Of a DNA stretch of 64,000 nt, positions 1 through 13,121 are shown piece after piece. The notes beneath the pieces are model-generated. The model was given only the letters and a program-made list of their open reading frames with translations, ran no database searches and had not been told where the DNA came from. The stretch lies in the NCBI GenBank assembly GCA_029953675.1, contig JAMWBK010000004.1, forward strand, positions 1,674,001-1,738,000, in the 5' to 3' direction. The position numbers and the translations under genes are program-made. Every line of letters begins with the position of its first letter. The first letter of the stretch is position 1. Source of the DNA: Rhodosorus marinus. Its lineage: Eukaryota > Rhodophyta > Stylonematophyceae > Stylonematales > Stylonemataceae.

Positions 1-3000
1 TAGTAATTCGAGTCTATTGTTTAGCAGGTTTGGTGTTAATTTACAAGCCTGCTGGCCAGGAAAATCGACATGCTAGATTTCTTGTGTCTGTTCAGTCAAA
101 ACGGGCTTTGGGTTCTGCGGACATGTTTGGGCTTATCCGCCTTTTACCGACTAGATGGGAAGATATGGCTCGAATTAGACGTACAGGATCTCAGCCTCGG
201 TTTAGCGCACAAATTCACTATTGAGAAAATTTTTACGATTGACCTAGCGGGGCTATAAAACAATCACTGAAGGGGGCAGTGGATCGTTCGGGTCAGAATT
301 CGGCTGATCCGTCAACTAGCTTAATTTGGTTTTGGTAGCACACTGGTGATGTTAGGTCATGTTCAGCTGCTGCCTGCTGGTGTCGAACTGGGCTCATACG
401 TGCTTGCGGGGCTGGCCTTTTTCACACACTGAAGAGTACCGCGAGAAGGGAAATTTCTAATGGGCCAAGCTTGTGAACGGCAGGGCGGACGTATGTTGGA
501 GAGCAACTCATATTGCAAGGAGAAGCTGTGTCCTTCTCTGGAGCGAGAGTTTAGATTGGGATAGGATGATAATTGGGTTGCATCCTCATGGAGCTTTCCC
601 AGCAGCAGAAGAACAAGCTCGATGTTAAACAGGCTTCGTCTTGCTAGCAGACTTCTCGCCAGCAGATGCTGTAGTTTACAGTGCATGATAGGGCTCATTA
701 TCATGCCTCTCGTTCACCGTGTTGGTGGAAAACGAAACTGTCAAGCGTCGACAATTGCTATCACCGCGGAAGGGGTACCAAGGTCAGACTTTTCCTTCCA
801 GTGGCATCGGGATATCTCCGTAGTATTGATCGGTTGCTTCGTGATACACCATATAGCCTGTTGCAGCTATTCTCGTAATGACAGTACGTTTCACCGGACA
901 TCCAGCCGTGGTGTGGCCTCCAAGTGAGCACATACTGATGTATTCACACCCACTATCGGCAATCCAGACGCTTTGTTGAAGCATAGTTTCAGTGTCCGTC
1001 GGTCTGAACACGTTTTCATTGTAATTATCGGCTCGAAAGTGTTAAAACCCCAGGGCTGCAGAGAGGAAGAAGCGGCCGAACTATTTGTTTCGGTCGGATG
1101 TTGACATAAGGCAGACAAGGATTTCTAGTTGAAGTAGTAAGGGCAGCATCTGGCATGGCACTATAATCTAGCAAAGGTCGCTAATCGATGTCCAGTTGAT
1201 ATCTTCAGTATAGGTCGTGCTGGCTAGTCCGAACGTATCAAATGCATAACAATAGTGGAGTTGTGGTCTGTTAGGTTCTTCCGTCGAAGTGGAAGGTTGA
1301 AGGGGTTCGAATTTATGAATTCCAGGAGCAGTGCACTTCGAAAAGAGCAGCTGAACTGCTCGTACGAACGAATTGCGTTCTGATCCACCTGATCTTACCG
1401 TCAACCCCATCTCGTGCATAGGTCATGAGAACGAGAGTCTGACGCGATCCCACACAAACGTATGGTTCGCAGCAACAAAATTGCAAAGGGGAGCGGAGTC
1501 TAGAACTTGCGCATCCCATCAAGCTGTCAGTTGGAAACCACTCGCTTCAAGTAGTTTGTCGTGTATTGTGCCGGGTAAATGTCAGCGCCGGGACACACTA
1601 AGACGCGTCGGTGTTGAGAGAATCCTGCCGCCCCAAACAGCGCTAACACGATGGGAAATAGACCTCCAGGACCTTGCGTAGCCGCTTCCTTTGAGACTGA
1701 ACGGCTTGTAGGACGAACTACTCTGACCTAACAAGAGCAGATCAAGAAACTGGCATGTAGACTATGGAGTGGACACCGCAAACAGGTGCGGGGAAGATTG
1801 TAAAAAGAAGAGCATGGCTTCTGAGCAGACTCAACCACTAAACCCTATTCGCGAGGGTGGCTGGTTCTCTGATGACGGCTCATTCAACTCCATCGCAAAA
1901 TCTTATATGTGTTCTTGTCCTTGGGTTTGAAGCCGTCAACCGTCAGTCAGTTGCAAACGACACCGAAGTTGTGTAGTACGAAGAACATAGAAATCTCGAT
2001 GAAATGCTGAAAACCTTGCAAGATCAAGTCCGCATCTCCATGCCAAGGTTGCGACTAGCCTACCTCGCAGACCAGCTGTCACGAGTGGTGTGGTGGGATT
2101 TGTTCAGATCAACCAACTAGGCCGATAAAGGATCTAGAGACGCTAGCGGCGTGTGTTTGTCGTGCTCGTGTTGCACCTGCTGTTGCACTCCGCGATAAAA
2201 AGTTTCAGGCTTAACTAGAACAGAAAAAGAAGCTGATGAGTAACTCCAAGATTTGAACTCAAGGATACAAAGGAACATGTTCTAATGTTCGGTTTGGCGG
2301 ATCCATTAGGGAACGTCCAGATGCCGCGTTACGACTGCCGTGCCTCCATGCGTCGCGGAAGAGCACGCACGTAAAGTGTACCCAGGATTGCATGAATTCA
2401 TATCTCAGCGTTAACAGCACGGAAAGGATGCAAGCATCACCGCGATTGCTGGAGTACGTGGCCAGCAGGGAATAAGATCAGATACAGGACTTTTGTCGCA
2501 CAACCGATTGACGACAACCAAGCTGCAGGCTGGCCTGAGAAGGTGCAGTCCGTAGAGTCGGAGTCGTCCATTAGCTGCGTCTAAGATAGTTAAGTGCTTT
2601 TTTTGCCTACTGAGAAGTCTCGTCCGGGTAGAGATTCAGGTATCTATGTCTGCGTTAGGCATGAGTAAGCAGCGAGTGAACGTAGCTCCTGACGAAGACG
2701 CTGCCAATTCATGGCTGAAAATCTTCCGCTTCAGCACGAGAAGCCACGGCAAGACACCACAGAGAGCTGGTTCGCCATAGACCCGAAAACCTTCTACTAC
2801 TATATCCAAGCGTCGCATCCAGGGCTCGCCCTTTCCATCAAAACGTGTTTTCCAGTCAAAACAGGGAGCATGAAAACCAACCCCCTCCCCCGGCAGAGGC
2901 ACATCACGCGACGGCTCTGTTCAGCTCACCATCAGAAGATCTCTAGTCCAAACTAGAGATCATCTCACCAGTTCAATATAAAACGTTCTATCAATAGCTC

Positions 3001-3439
3001 GCGTTCCAGATCTCGATCACCGGAACAGTAACCGCAAGCGGACTTCACATCTCAAATGCAAACCTTCACTTTCACATCAATCCAAACTAAATTGACCAAT
3101 CTGTCCCACCCTTTGCGAAACCACCTACACCCACAACGCGCAAAATTATACCCCGGGTAACAAATCCATTATAACGCTTAAATTATATCTAAAATAGCAC
3201 AATAATAGAAACACAAGGGGGTTAAATATTCAAAAATCGATCAATGGAATATCTAGATGGGGTGGGGGGACAACGTAAATCCGATCGGTTTCCGCGGAGT
3301 ATTCCAACTCTTCGTTTATTTGTTTTGATGATATTTTAATGTGGTTTCGTGGTGAAACCTCTTTGCGAGGGGATCTTTTGGGCGGGGGAAGAGGACGGGA
3401 AAGGAGTAAAAGGAACGATTGGGATGGAGAGAGAGAGAC

Positions 3440-3490
<51 letters not shown>

Positions 3491-3864
3491 GAGAGAAGGA
3501 CAGAGATCGATCTATATAGTACGGATCTGATAAGGATTAGAGAATCTTGGGTAGACTTTTTCGATTTTTAGGGTGTTTAGTGAAACTCTTTGTTGGGAGG
3601 TCTTTTAGGGGGTGGTGAAGTTCTGTAGGGCGGATTGGTGTTCGGTTGGCTGAGGACGCGGCGGGCGTTTGGGAAGGAAGGCCGGACCTGGAGCTGGTTG
3701 GGAGTGCGGTAGAGGGGGTTGTCGTTGTTGTCGGTTGTTTTTTTCTTGAGATTGGCAGAGTTTAGGATTGGACTGGATTGGTTGTCTGGAGGGTAGCAAG
3801 GGGGAGCGGGGGCCTTGGGGGCGCGGGGGGAGGTGGGGTGGGGGTTTGGGGCGTTTGATTAACG
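1..3864. other. Intergenic region, no gene recognised
   Basis: No reading frame here gives a recognisable protein, and I could not join short frames across plausible splice sites. Roughly 2.9-3.3 kb is AT-rich. From about 3.3 kb to the next start codon the + strand becomes purine-rich and G/T-rich, as before several other genes in this window, so that part is probably promoter and 5' UTR of the DUF3727 gene. Confidence 0.5.
3426..3486. repeat. (GA)n microsatellite
   Basis: This is a nearly pure GA dinucleotide run, broken by two GACA steps, about 380 nt upstream of the DUF3727 start codon. The purines lie on the sense strand of that gene. A matching CT run, GA on the sense strand, lies upstream of the GST-like gene. 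Confidence 0.95.
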
Positions 3865-5038
3865 ATGCTGGGCTTTTGCAGCGCCCTTGGGGGTTTTGGT
3901 GCGAGGGCTGTTGAAGGGAGATGTAGGATGGCGGGAGAAAAATGTGGTGGATTTGGGAGCCGGCGACCTGCGGGTTGTCGGCCGGTGTCAGTGAGGGAGC
4001 TGACGATAAGGTTTAGTGCAGAAAAGACACTGCAGGAGGAGGAAGTTTTTGATGAGGATCTCGATTTTCCAGAGGAAGATGGGATCGTGGTGTTGAAGGA
4101 TGAAACAACAAATAAGTAAGTCACAGATGCTCTCGCGAACCAAAAAGGGTGGAAAGTTGTGAACCTATTTGCGTGCATCCGAGTTTAATACGAGTAATTG
4201 CAGATATTATGTAGAGGAGATTCGTTCTTGCTTGGTTTTGATCTTGCTTAACATTGATTCCCACCAGGACCATCGAGTGCATTGTGGAGCGAACTGTCAA
4301 CGTGAAGGATACGGAGTACTACCTATGCTCACCCTGCGACGACCCAGTTGTAATTGCGAAGATGGAGGGCGATGATGAAAGTGAAAACGATGGCGAGGCG
4401 GTACGGCAACCACCTAAAGATGAACATCACTATTTAACCTCAACCCCAGAACCCCTCGCTGGTTTTCTGAACCGCATGACGTATTTTCTGCCTCAACTAG
4501 ATTTTGAGCACACTAGAGGATCCCGAGTCTTTGAAAACTCTGTTTAACCCTGCGTACGAGGTATTGGCTGAAGACGGTGTAACACTTCAAGATACAGCGT
4601 ATATCTGGACAGTCATTCCAGAGCCTGACGAAGGTTTCGATGCGGATGACGACGTCGAAGACGAGGAAACAGAGGAAGAGGACAGACAAAGCGAGTCGCT
4701 GGAATGGAACGGTGAGGAGGAGGAAGTTGACGTGATGGCTTCGTTCTTCCACGAAGGCTCGGAGTATTTTGTCGGGAGAACGGTCTCGCCAGTGTTTTTC
4801 GTAACGAAGCTCATTGATGATGGTATGCGCTGCTTGGAACACAAGATCGTTTAGAGGCTTCCCTTCTGCACTATTCCTAACTCCTAATTTTGGTTTTGCT
4901 TTTTTCAATACTGCAGAAATGAGGGTACCCTCACAGGAAGAGCTGGACGAGATCACTCCCGAAATCGAAAATGAGATTGAAGGCTGGGACTATGACGCTG
5001 ACGGGGATATCGAAAAAGTGGATGAAGAAGAACAGTGA
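3865..5038 (+). CDS. DUF3727 protein, plastid-type, four exons
   Basis: Exons 3865-4115, 4268-4400, 4501-4822 and 4917-5038 join in frame through GT-AG sites and give about 275 aa. After an Arg/Gly-rich leader that looks like a plastid transit peptide, the body follows the cyanobacterial and plastid DUF3727 pattern from memory: a CxxER...EYYL...PVVI block, then a TLFNPAYEVLAEDGVTLQDT block, then an ASFFHEGSEYFV...PVFFVTKL block, and a final SQEELDEITPEIENEIE helix. An acidic insert (about residues 155-180) separates the second and third blocks. The family is found in cyanobacteria and photosynthetic eukaryotes and has no established biochemical role that I know of. The weakest join is exon 2 to exon 3, because it was chosen only to restore frame and similarity. 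Upstream DNA is purine- and G/T-rich on this strand. Confidence 0.8.
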
Positions 5039-7104
5039 TCAAGACTACTTGTTACGGGACAAGTCCAAAAAAACTCAATAGAACGAGAAAAGGGATTATT
5101 GGAAAGGGGGCATATTGTAAGGAACAACGAAGGGGGAGGGGGCGGGCGGCGGGGATAGAGTCGTTCTTTTCCGTTTTCGAGGAAAACCTCAAAAAAATGC
5201 CACCCGCTCGTTTCTTTCTCTCGCCTGGGACAGCGGCCGAGGTGTTTTGTCACCCTCAAAAGTCGGTTCAGCTGTGACTTTGAAAAAACTGGACGCACTG
5301 GGGGAAAAGAAGCAGAATTTTTTCTGCGTGGGTCGTTTTGGTTTGTTTTTTGCCCGCTTCGAGAGGCTCTCCGTGGTGTCTTTCTTCGCGCTCGATTTTC
5401 GAATTTTTTTGTGGGTTCTTTTTCCAAGTGTGCAAGTTTGGAAAAAGCAAAAGAGCAAAAGATCCACCAGACCCCCTCTCTCTTTGAAAGGTAAAAAGAG
5501 AGAAAAGGCTTTTGAGGAAACATTGTACATATTGCTTTGGGTTTGCTGATCTGAAAGAGTGAAGCCCGCAACAAGCCCGGTGTCGAGAAAGTCGAGCCTG
5601 CTTAGAACAAGACGCGGGGAGTTTCCATACTCAATTGTTGGTAAAACCTGCTTCGTCACGAGCTCGAAGGCATGCCACCAAAGGGCTCAAACCAGACGCC
5701 TTGACAAAAATCCAGCGACTCGAGTTGACTTCAACATGATCCTCAACTCTTTGACTTCCGGATTCGTCCACGATTAGTGTGACCACAGTAGGTGCGGGCT
5801 TCCGCCTTTATCATTCAATCATCTTTTAGAGAAGGATCGAGACCACGACTTCTCCAGAGCAACAGCTTTATCAAACCAAGTTCTCCTCACCCAACGATGC
5901 TAGCCCTCGCATCAATTTGCTCACGGCCGTCGTGAGGACGGGGAGTTTGGGTGATCACTAAGGTAGAAGAAGACGACCTCTTCAACCTGTGCCCTCTCAA
6001 AATTCCGTTGGCCGGCGACGAGCCCCTATGTTCCGATCTCAATCAAGATCGGGCGAAACACTTCTAGAGGAAGGCTCTATTAAGCTCGTGGGCTTGTGAG
6101 AGCTTGAGCCCTCATGGTCTCCACGGCGACATTGAAGGTCTTGGCGACGATCGTTGAGACCATTTGGTCTAGAACATATCAAGTCGGCCGTTGGCCAGAC
6201 GCCAACTACCTTCCTAGCAAGACTCGGCAAGGAAACCTCTACTCGGGGAACAGAAGGTTTCGGTTTCCATCTCACGGTTGAAACAATCTTCATTGCCATG
6301 TAGATGAAAGAAGCTCAAGATCAATGATGAACAGATCCTCAGCGGCAAACTTCGACGTCTTCTTGAGCGAAAGCAATAGAGCCACATCGTTTGCCGTTTT
6401 CTGTTCGATTGGCAGATGTGATAGTGGTGAATGGATTCCGGCAATCTCCATCGACGGTCCTGAAAAGTGGGTTTCGTGTACTATCAGCTCGGGAAGACGA
6501 GACTGAGTCCACCTTCTTCAGGGCCTTGAGCTAGATCGATATCTCCATAAGGACTTGCCGTTCGCGTTGGTAGTTGTGGTGGCTGGATCGGTGGCGTGAC
6601 CATCTTCACTGGTCACTGGTGAATTCTTTTGTGAGCAAGAAAATCAAGACGACGAGATCGGCTTCCTGTTCGCTGCAACATTTTATAGTGCTGGGAACAC
6701 AGTGAACGCTGTGAACGAACGTTACGACACAGGGTGTTGGGTGAGGAAGAGAGAATCTCAATGACGGGTGAACATAGAACTGGATTATTCCATGAGCGCC
6801 GAACGATCTCGGCCGCCTTGGCAGGGATGAACTGTGAAGTACGTGACAATGGTTATGTTCTTCGGCCTGATGAATACCTCGTGCAACGGCGCTTCACATT
6901 CAGATATGTGCTACTCAGGGTGTTGTTCGTAGGCGGGTGAGGGCATACTACCAGAATACTCTGAATCGCTGCCTTGATTTCTGTTCTACTTGTTCTGTGA
7001 GTGTGGGGAGCAGTGTAGTCCCGGTACTTGGTCACGCGTTTGAGTGCTTGTTGACATGGATGTTGTAGCTGAGGCACCCATGTTCTATTTCTTATTCTGT
7101 ACTT
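5039..7104. other. Intergenic region, no gene recognised
   Basis: Several frames of 60-190 codons overlap on both strands between 5.0 and 5.7 kb. None looks like a protein, and they come from A/G-rich, low-complexity DNA. Nothing convincing was seen in 5.7-7.1 kb, although a first exon of the next gene may be hidden there. Confidence 0.45.
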
Positions 7105-7840
7105 TTGGGTCGTAGAGGTCTGCAGGTTGCATTCAAGCTCGGGAATCGATACCTGCGGAATACAAACTACATAGGGCTAAGACTTCCAGTGGGAATTTTC
7201 CTCGGCCTTCAAGGCGCTAGGATCTTCAATTATGCAGCTAATAGTGGGTACGGGAGAGAACTCCTCAGTATTCCGGATTCGCCCCTCGCCAAGGAACTTA
7301 GAAGTCAGATTGTTGACGCTGAAGGACCAGATGGCCCGTGGATGACAAGACATGCACCGGTACGCGTCTCAAAATGGAACAAAAAAAAAACACGCTCTGG
7401 GACCGAAAGAGAAGAGGAAGAGAAGACGAGGGTCTACAGCGAAGTCAAGCTCTTCAACATGTTGTCTTCGTTTTCCGACTCTGAAAGCTTCAACCCATGT
7501 TTTGTTTTGCGTCTTCGTTGGTCCGATCATGGCACCCCAAAAAACTGTGAAGACTTTCAACTCTGCTTGGGTAGTTGAAACGAGAGAAACCGTAGATGAT
7601 GATGATTACGACTCGGCTGGGTCCCATACGAAACCTGAGAAACGAGATACTGGCCAATACGGGGGGTATGAACTCTTGAGAGAGCGTCGCAAGGATTCCA
7701 TCCCCGCGTTTGGAAAACCTGGTTTGGCGGGTATACAGCCCGATGGGGTTCAATCAATGTTGTACAGAACGTATCAGACGGTCGTCGAAGTGGAGGACGA
7801 GGATGACCCTAGAAATCGATTAGCTGACTACTACGCGTAG
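7105..7840 (+). CDS. Unidentified gene, at least two exons
   Basis: Two coding-like segments in different frames look like exons of one gene. The first runs to about 7359, where a GTACGC donor follows a codon boundary; it reads smoothly and contains LRLPVGIFLGLQGARIF and SGYGRELLSIPDSPLAKEL. The second runs from about 7553 to the stop at 7840 and ends in an acidic tail (VVEVEDEDDPRNRLADYYA). The exact acceptor is uncertain; an AG at 7552 keeps the frame. The first segment has no good ATG, so an upstream exon, possibly with a targeting peptide, is likely. I do not recognise the family. The intervening DNA contains a run of ten A and frames rich in Lys, as expected for an intron. The next gene, the ABC transporter, converges on it. 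Confidence 0.4.
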
Positions 7841-8263
7841 GTTTGGGCACAATCAAGCAAAGCTTTGGGCCTGATTTGGCCGGTGAGGGAGCGAACTCGG
7901 GTTGCGTTTGTCTGAAATCTTTCTGCAAACCTTGTCCGCTGTAAAGGGAACTGGACACGGATGAAGGTGACCCTGAGGAAGAAATGAGGAAGGGGTGGCT
8001 ATCGCTGTCCTATGCTCGCCGAAAACTGGATCAGCAGGGCCAACAGGATCAGGTTGGCTGAGAAAACGTGTTACGCACCAGCCTGAGCCTGCTTGGGCGA
8101 AAGCAGGAGCCTCTAGCGACGAGGAGAGAGTCTCCTTGCTATTGTTTGTAGCCTTGTTTATCAACTGACTATAGTACTTCCAAGAAGCGCAACACGATCC
8201 GATCGTTTCAAACGGTTGACTTTAATGCGCGGAAAGGTATGAGCGGAGGGGAACACGAAAGTG
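7841..8263. other. Convergent intergenic spacer
   Basis: These 423 nt separate two genes that end toward each other. I see no gene here, and the short frames on the minus strand do not resemble any protein. Confidence 0.5.
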
Positions 8264-10898
8264 CTAATCCTCCTGTGCGGGACCGAGCGACCATGACCCT
8301 CCACTGTCTAGGCAAAGGATACTATCGTGGAATTGAGTAAGGCTCGGTTTGTTACTGACGCTAACGAGCATCAGGTCGTCTGGAATAATCCTATACATTA
8401 AAGCCTCCGTCTCCGCGTCGAGAGCGGAAGTGCTCTCATCGAGAATCGCAAACTTTGCACCGGATAGAAGCAACCTAGTTGGTTTTCGTCAAACAGACAC
8501 AACACCACGGATTCAGTGATCAACGCGGAACCCGGAAAAAGCGCCTCCAATCGAACAAAAGCACAAGAGACCCTCCCGCGGCTTAGACGAAGAGTGCGCA
8601 CGGCGCTGTCCTACCTTGCGAATCCAATGCGCTGTTGTTCTCCCAAAGACAGGACCGCTCCGAGATTAACAGTCGTACTTGAAATACCACCAGCAGTGGT
8701 TTCAGCGGTGGGTAAGTTGACCTTCTTGAGAATCTCTCTCACTAGATCATCATCAACGTCGTCAGGGTTGCGTGGGTATGTGACGTTCTCTTTGAGAGAG
8801 CCCTGGACCATGTAGGGTCTCTGTGGTAGGAAGAAGCAATGCTCTCGGTCCGGTGATGAAATTCTTCCATCGCCAATATTCCAGATTCCTACAAAAACGA
8901 ATCGCAGACGAATCGCGAAGATCCGATGATATTGTTCTTGTCAGTGATGTGAGTGGATCAAGGTCGATCAGTGCCTGCGGGGCTCACGCACCAGCGATGG
9001 ACCTCATCAATGAGCTCTTTCCAACGCCGCTCTCGCCAGTCACAAGGAGCCTCTGATTGTTTTCAATGGCAAGGCTAACATCCTTGGTGAGCTGTCTCTG
9101 TTGGGGTGTACGGGTAGACACGTGCTCTAACACGAGCTCTCCAGCCGAGATCTGGCGCGAGATAAGACCGTCAGCTTCGTCACCGTTGGTCGCGCGATGG
9201 GCGTAGACAGATTCACGTATCTGCGTGACACGTGCGACGTTCGCTGCAAACGTACTGATGGATGAAAACTGGTTCACAATGAGTCCTAGATCCTGAAGGA
9301 CGTGGTTGTAGCTATTCTCGAATAGCACGCCACAAGCAAGAGAGAGGTTAGTAACGTGGTTCTGCTTTGGAGATTTACGCGGTTCTGCTTTGGAGCGATC
9401 CACCTGAGCAAAGTGATGATCTCCCTGCATACCTGAAATAAATTTGAGACATGATACCAAGCTCAAAATCTCCTTTCATAAACTTGGGCCCCGCAATCGC
9501 GCTTGGAAGGACGTTTGGAACGTATGCATAGGCCTTCTGCAGAAAGGCAAGGTTCCGTTCAAGACCGATGAGATTACGCAAGTTGGTTAGGACGTCCTGA
9601 AACCTGTTTTTGTGCACAAGCATTCAGTAAGCAGGTGAAGGACAGAAATATGGCACGGCGCGATCCAATTCTTGACGCTGGAGGTTTTCCAGACCTGGAA
9701 GTTATGTTCGATTTCTCACGTTCATCACCCCGATAGAAGGCCACGCTCTCTGCGTTCTCCCGAACCCGGACCAGTGAATACCTGATTCATCGTTACAGAG
9801 TGGTGAAAGTCCTCGTATGAGCAGACCGGTAACAACAAAAAGAGAATACTAGACCGTAAGGATGGATCAAGGTCACCTTAAGCTGGCCTCTCTCGCAAAC
9901 TGCTTTCGATTGAGAAGGGCTAGCGGCTTTCCCAGAATCAACGTCAGCGATGTACCTACTAGGCAGTAAATCACAAGGACGTAGAAGAGTGGCGGGTACA
10001 GCTTGTAGAGAATTGCCGAGAAGACGATAAAGTCGAGGATTGCCACGAAGATCTGGCACATCAAATCAGTAGCCACCCGTGTGAACAATGTCACATCTTC
10101 AGTCATCCTTTGGTCGGGGTTGTCCAGAGAAGTATCGAAAGTGGTCTCCAAGTAATTGTTCTTTGCCATATACTGCGGACGAGGTCGGAGGAGGATGTTC
10201 AGCGATCTTGAGACCCGTTTTCTGCAAAATTCAACTGACCAACAGCCCTGTGTTTTCATACTCTGTCGATCAGTTTGGACGAAAGATCCTGTCGCCATCT
10301 TAAGCTCAGGATGTTCTTGGCCCAGTCGTAGAGAGCAAGCACGATCGGTCCGATGATGACAGCAAAACCATAAATAACCAGTAACTTGGAAAATTTCTCC
10401 GCATTTTTCTCCGAAAGCGCTGTCCAGAACATCCTCTGAGTAAACGACAGAGCAACCGCGTAGACCGTTTTGACCAACGACAGGAATAGCGCGATGAAGG
10501 TCCATATCCAAGCAGTCTTGGCCGCTCCCCCGAACCAGAAGTCGCCAGCGAGAACTCTTATCTAATCGCACAGAACAGCGAACAAAGACCTTAGAGACAA
10601 CTTATCGGTCCTCGTGCGCTGCTTTGGGAGAAACCCGTTGAGCCCAGTCGGCATTCGATACCTGAGCCATCAACTTCAAAGGATCCAGTCCACCATCCTT
10701 TGGATTAGACAGCTTCTCTAACCCCTGTTGCTCCTGTGCCTGAGAAACACTGGTAACCATCCGAACCCTCTTCGACAGACTCTGGCCAACTCTTCTCCCG
10801 CTTCTCCATCGCAACCGATGGAGCTGCCGATTGCAAAAACTGGTGCCAGGCTTGGAAAGAAACCCAGACGTTCCTAATTGGCCCTGGAATGCGAACAT
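8264..10898 (-). CDS. ABC transporter, ABCD/SbmA-type half-transporter, eight exons
   Basis: Exons in transcript order are 10898-10635, 10561-10262, 10172-9877, 9781-9695, 9603-9433, 9311-8992, 8888-8615 and 8474-8264. All joins keep frame and give about 640 aa. A transmembrane domain with the family signatures DNPDQR and VNQF precedes one nucleotide-binding domain: Walker A GESGVGKSS (about residue 465), a degenerate signature LSLGEQQR, Walker B FAILDESTSALD (about 580). The RYSLVRVRENAES-FYRGDE stretch after the first membrane block is typical of the SbmA/BacA-YddA/ABCD group. Its plant relative is the plastid ABCD2-type protein. The first ATG (MFAFQGQ) opens a basic, Ser/Arg-rich leader consistent with a plastid transit peptide. 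The frame extends 18 nt further upstream without an ATG. It probably works as a homodimer in an organelle membrane; the substrate cannot be read from the sequence. Confidence 0.92.
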
Positions 10899-13121
10899 CT
10901 GCGTTCGTGAAACCAAGAATGTCTCTCAGAACCAGTCATAAAACAACAAATCCCTCACAACCACTCCCGGAATCTCGCTTTTCGGATCCCCAAGACCGTT
11001 TATCACCTTAACAAAGCCAATCCGCAATCCCGAAGGCTTGAGGCTAACTCACGATATCCCCAAGGGGCAGCTTCCTGCTTTTCACAGAAGACCTTCTCAG
11101 CTTCAATTAGTTTCTTCTAAGAGTGCCGATTTGCGTTTGGTCTTGGTCTTCCTGGACTTGATCGTGCCCTAACTCTCTTGACTGGATCGACCTCAAGAGG
11201 GTGTTTTAATTCTTTCTGCAGAGGACCGCTCGACTACACTGATTTCAGGCTAGATTACAGGATTATCTAACCTATTGAACGCAAATCGATATGATAAGAT
11301 CTCTAGGACTGGTCTTCAGTCGTCCTGCCTCTCGGAACCTCAGGAAACGCAAGTTGGAGAATTCAGATTCGCAAGGGCATTATCAATCTCATCCACTCCC
11401 ATTTAGGCCCCCCAACAAGCATCTTTTGTTTCCATTATTATGTAATTTAATAATATTGAGGTAAAACAAGGATTTCTGAACTATTTTACCCCCCTCAATC
11501 CACGCCTGAGATACATCTTGGTTTTTATCATGTCCGAGCGGTGTTATAGGATTTTCCGGTAGTGGATATGTTTGCTATAACACTGACGCCTTCGGTGTAG
11601 GGCCAGATCGGTGCAGGAGGAACCGATTGCTACCATCTCCGATGGATTCGTGGATTGAGGAGGCCAGAATAAGAAAGTCTTGTAGACGGCTTTATCCAGA
11701 AAAGAAGTAAAGCAAAACGAGAGGAAATAGAAACAGTGGCGGTGTACGACGGGGGTTTCAGAAAGAGCCTTCATGTTGTACGGCACACACAGCGAAGATT
11801 TATTCCGTTAGTCTGGTCATCGATATCTCGATAGTTAGGGCCAGCCAGGTGGTGCTCCGAAACAGCATGGCTTCGCTGAATAAGCTAGCCAACGCAGACC
11901 CTGCCGAATCGGGCCTCTTGTTGTAGAACTTTTCAACAGAACCGCAAAGCTCGCGCCCTACGCTTGCGCAGCTACGACCTGCCTGAACCCCTTTGGCGAC
12001 AACAACAGGGGGCGGGGGGACGGTCCGCCGATATCAAAAAACGTTATTGATTCGTTTGAATGTTTGTGAACACGTACTTTTTTTTCACTCTGCGATCGCA
12101 CTAGGGGGTTTGATCATTACACACTTTTATTGAAGTAGATAGTCTCAATCTAAGGGCGGGTACCCCTGAGCGACTCCCATCTGCACAGGACCTTTGAGGC
12201 ACCCAGTGCATAATCTAAAAGTACGACAAAAACCAAGCCTGCGCCTTCCTGTCACATTATCGACGTCACCAGACTCAAACCGTTTTCTCCCCCATCGCGG
12301 GTCCCCACCCTAGATTCCAATTCATACCCTCACACAGTTCAATCAGAATATCAAGAAAAATGACTGATTAAATACACAGCAAAAACACATTTTGGGAACA
12401 TTGAGCGAAATCTTGTTTTTCTTTATAAAAGTATCCAATCGGAGTTATCCATCAACAGATGCTGGAAGTGCGGAATACGGGATTTTCGGGTGGATTAGAA
12501 GGATTTTTGTTGTGGCTAAGTGAGAAAGGTCTTTTCTTAAGGGGTTTGTGGATGTGGCATCAATGAGGTTGTGAATGGGGATGGAGGATGGTGTGTGTAT
12601 GTGAGGGGGAGGAGGGATAGAGACGGAGACAGGGTAGGTTCCTGTGAAGTGATCTTATAGTGGGAGATTCTGGAGGTTTGGTTATGATTGTAAGGAGGGG
12701 ATGTTAGGTTTGTCATGGTGTTTCGTTGTTTTTATTCTTTTTCTGAGGACGCGTTTCGAGGTGGTTTTTGTTTTTTGTTTTGCAGGGGTGTTTTGGAGGA
12801 GGCTTTGACGTGGGGTTTGAGAGGTTTTTGGTTGAAGAGTGAGGGAGTGAAAGGAAGAGCTTTGCGTGTTTGAGAGTTTGGTGGGAGGTGTTCTTGGAAT
12901 GCTTCTTGCTTGAGTTTTTTTTGGTTAGTCGAGGTGGGTGGTGGAAGGTACACGGGAGGAAACGAATGGAGTCCACGGGTCCAGTGGTTTGAGGAATATT
13001 CTTTTTTGAGGGCCAGGATTGGGAGTCAGCGGCTTTGTGAGGTGCGGCACAGATCGGGTTGAGAAGGAACTGGGCTTTAAAGGGACGCTCACGAGTTTTG
13101 CTTTCGATGGGTTGGGCATGA
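10899..13121. other. Intergenic region, AT-rich, then G/T-rich
   Basis: No gene was recognised. The stretch at 11.4-12.4 kb is AT-rich with short homopolymers. From about 12.45 to 13.1 kb the + strand is strongly G/T-rich, which elsewhere in this window precedes + strand start codons. This supports the weak gene candidate that follows. Confidence 0.45.
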
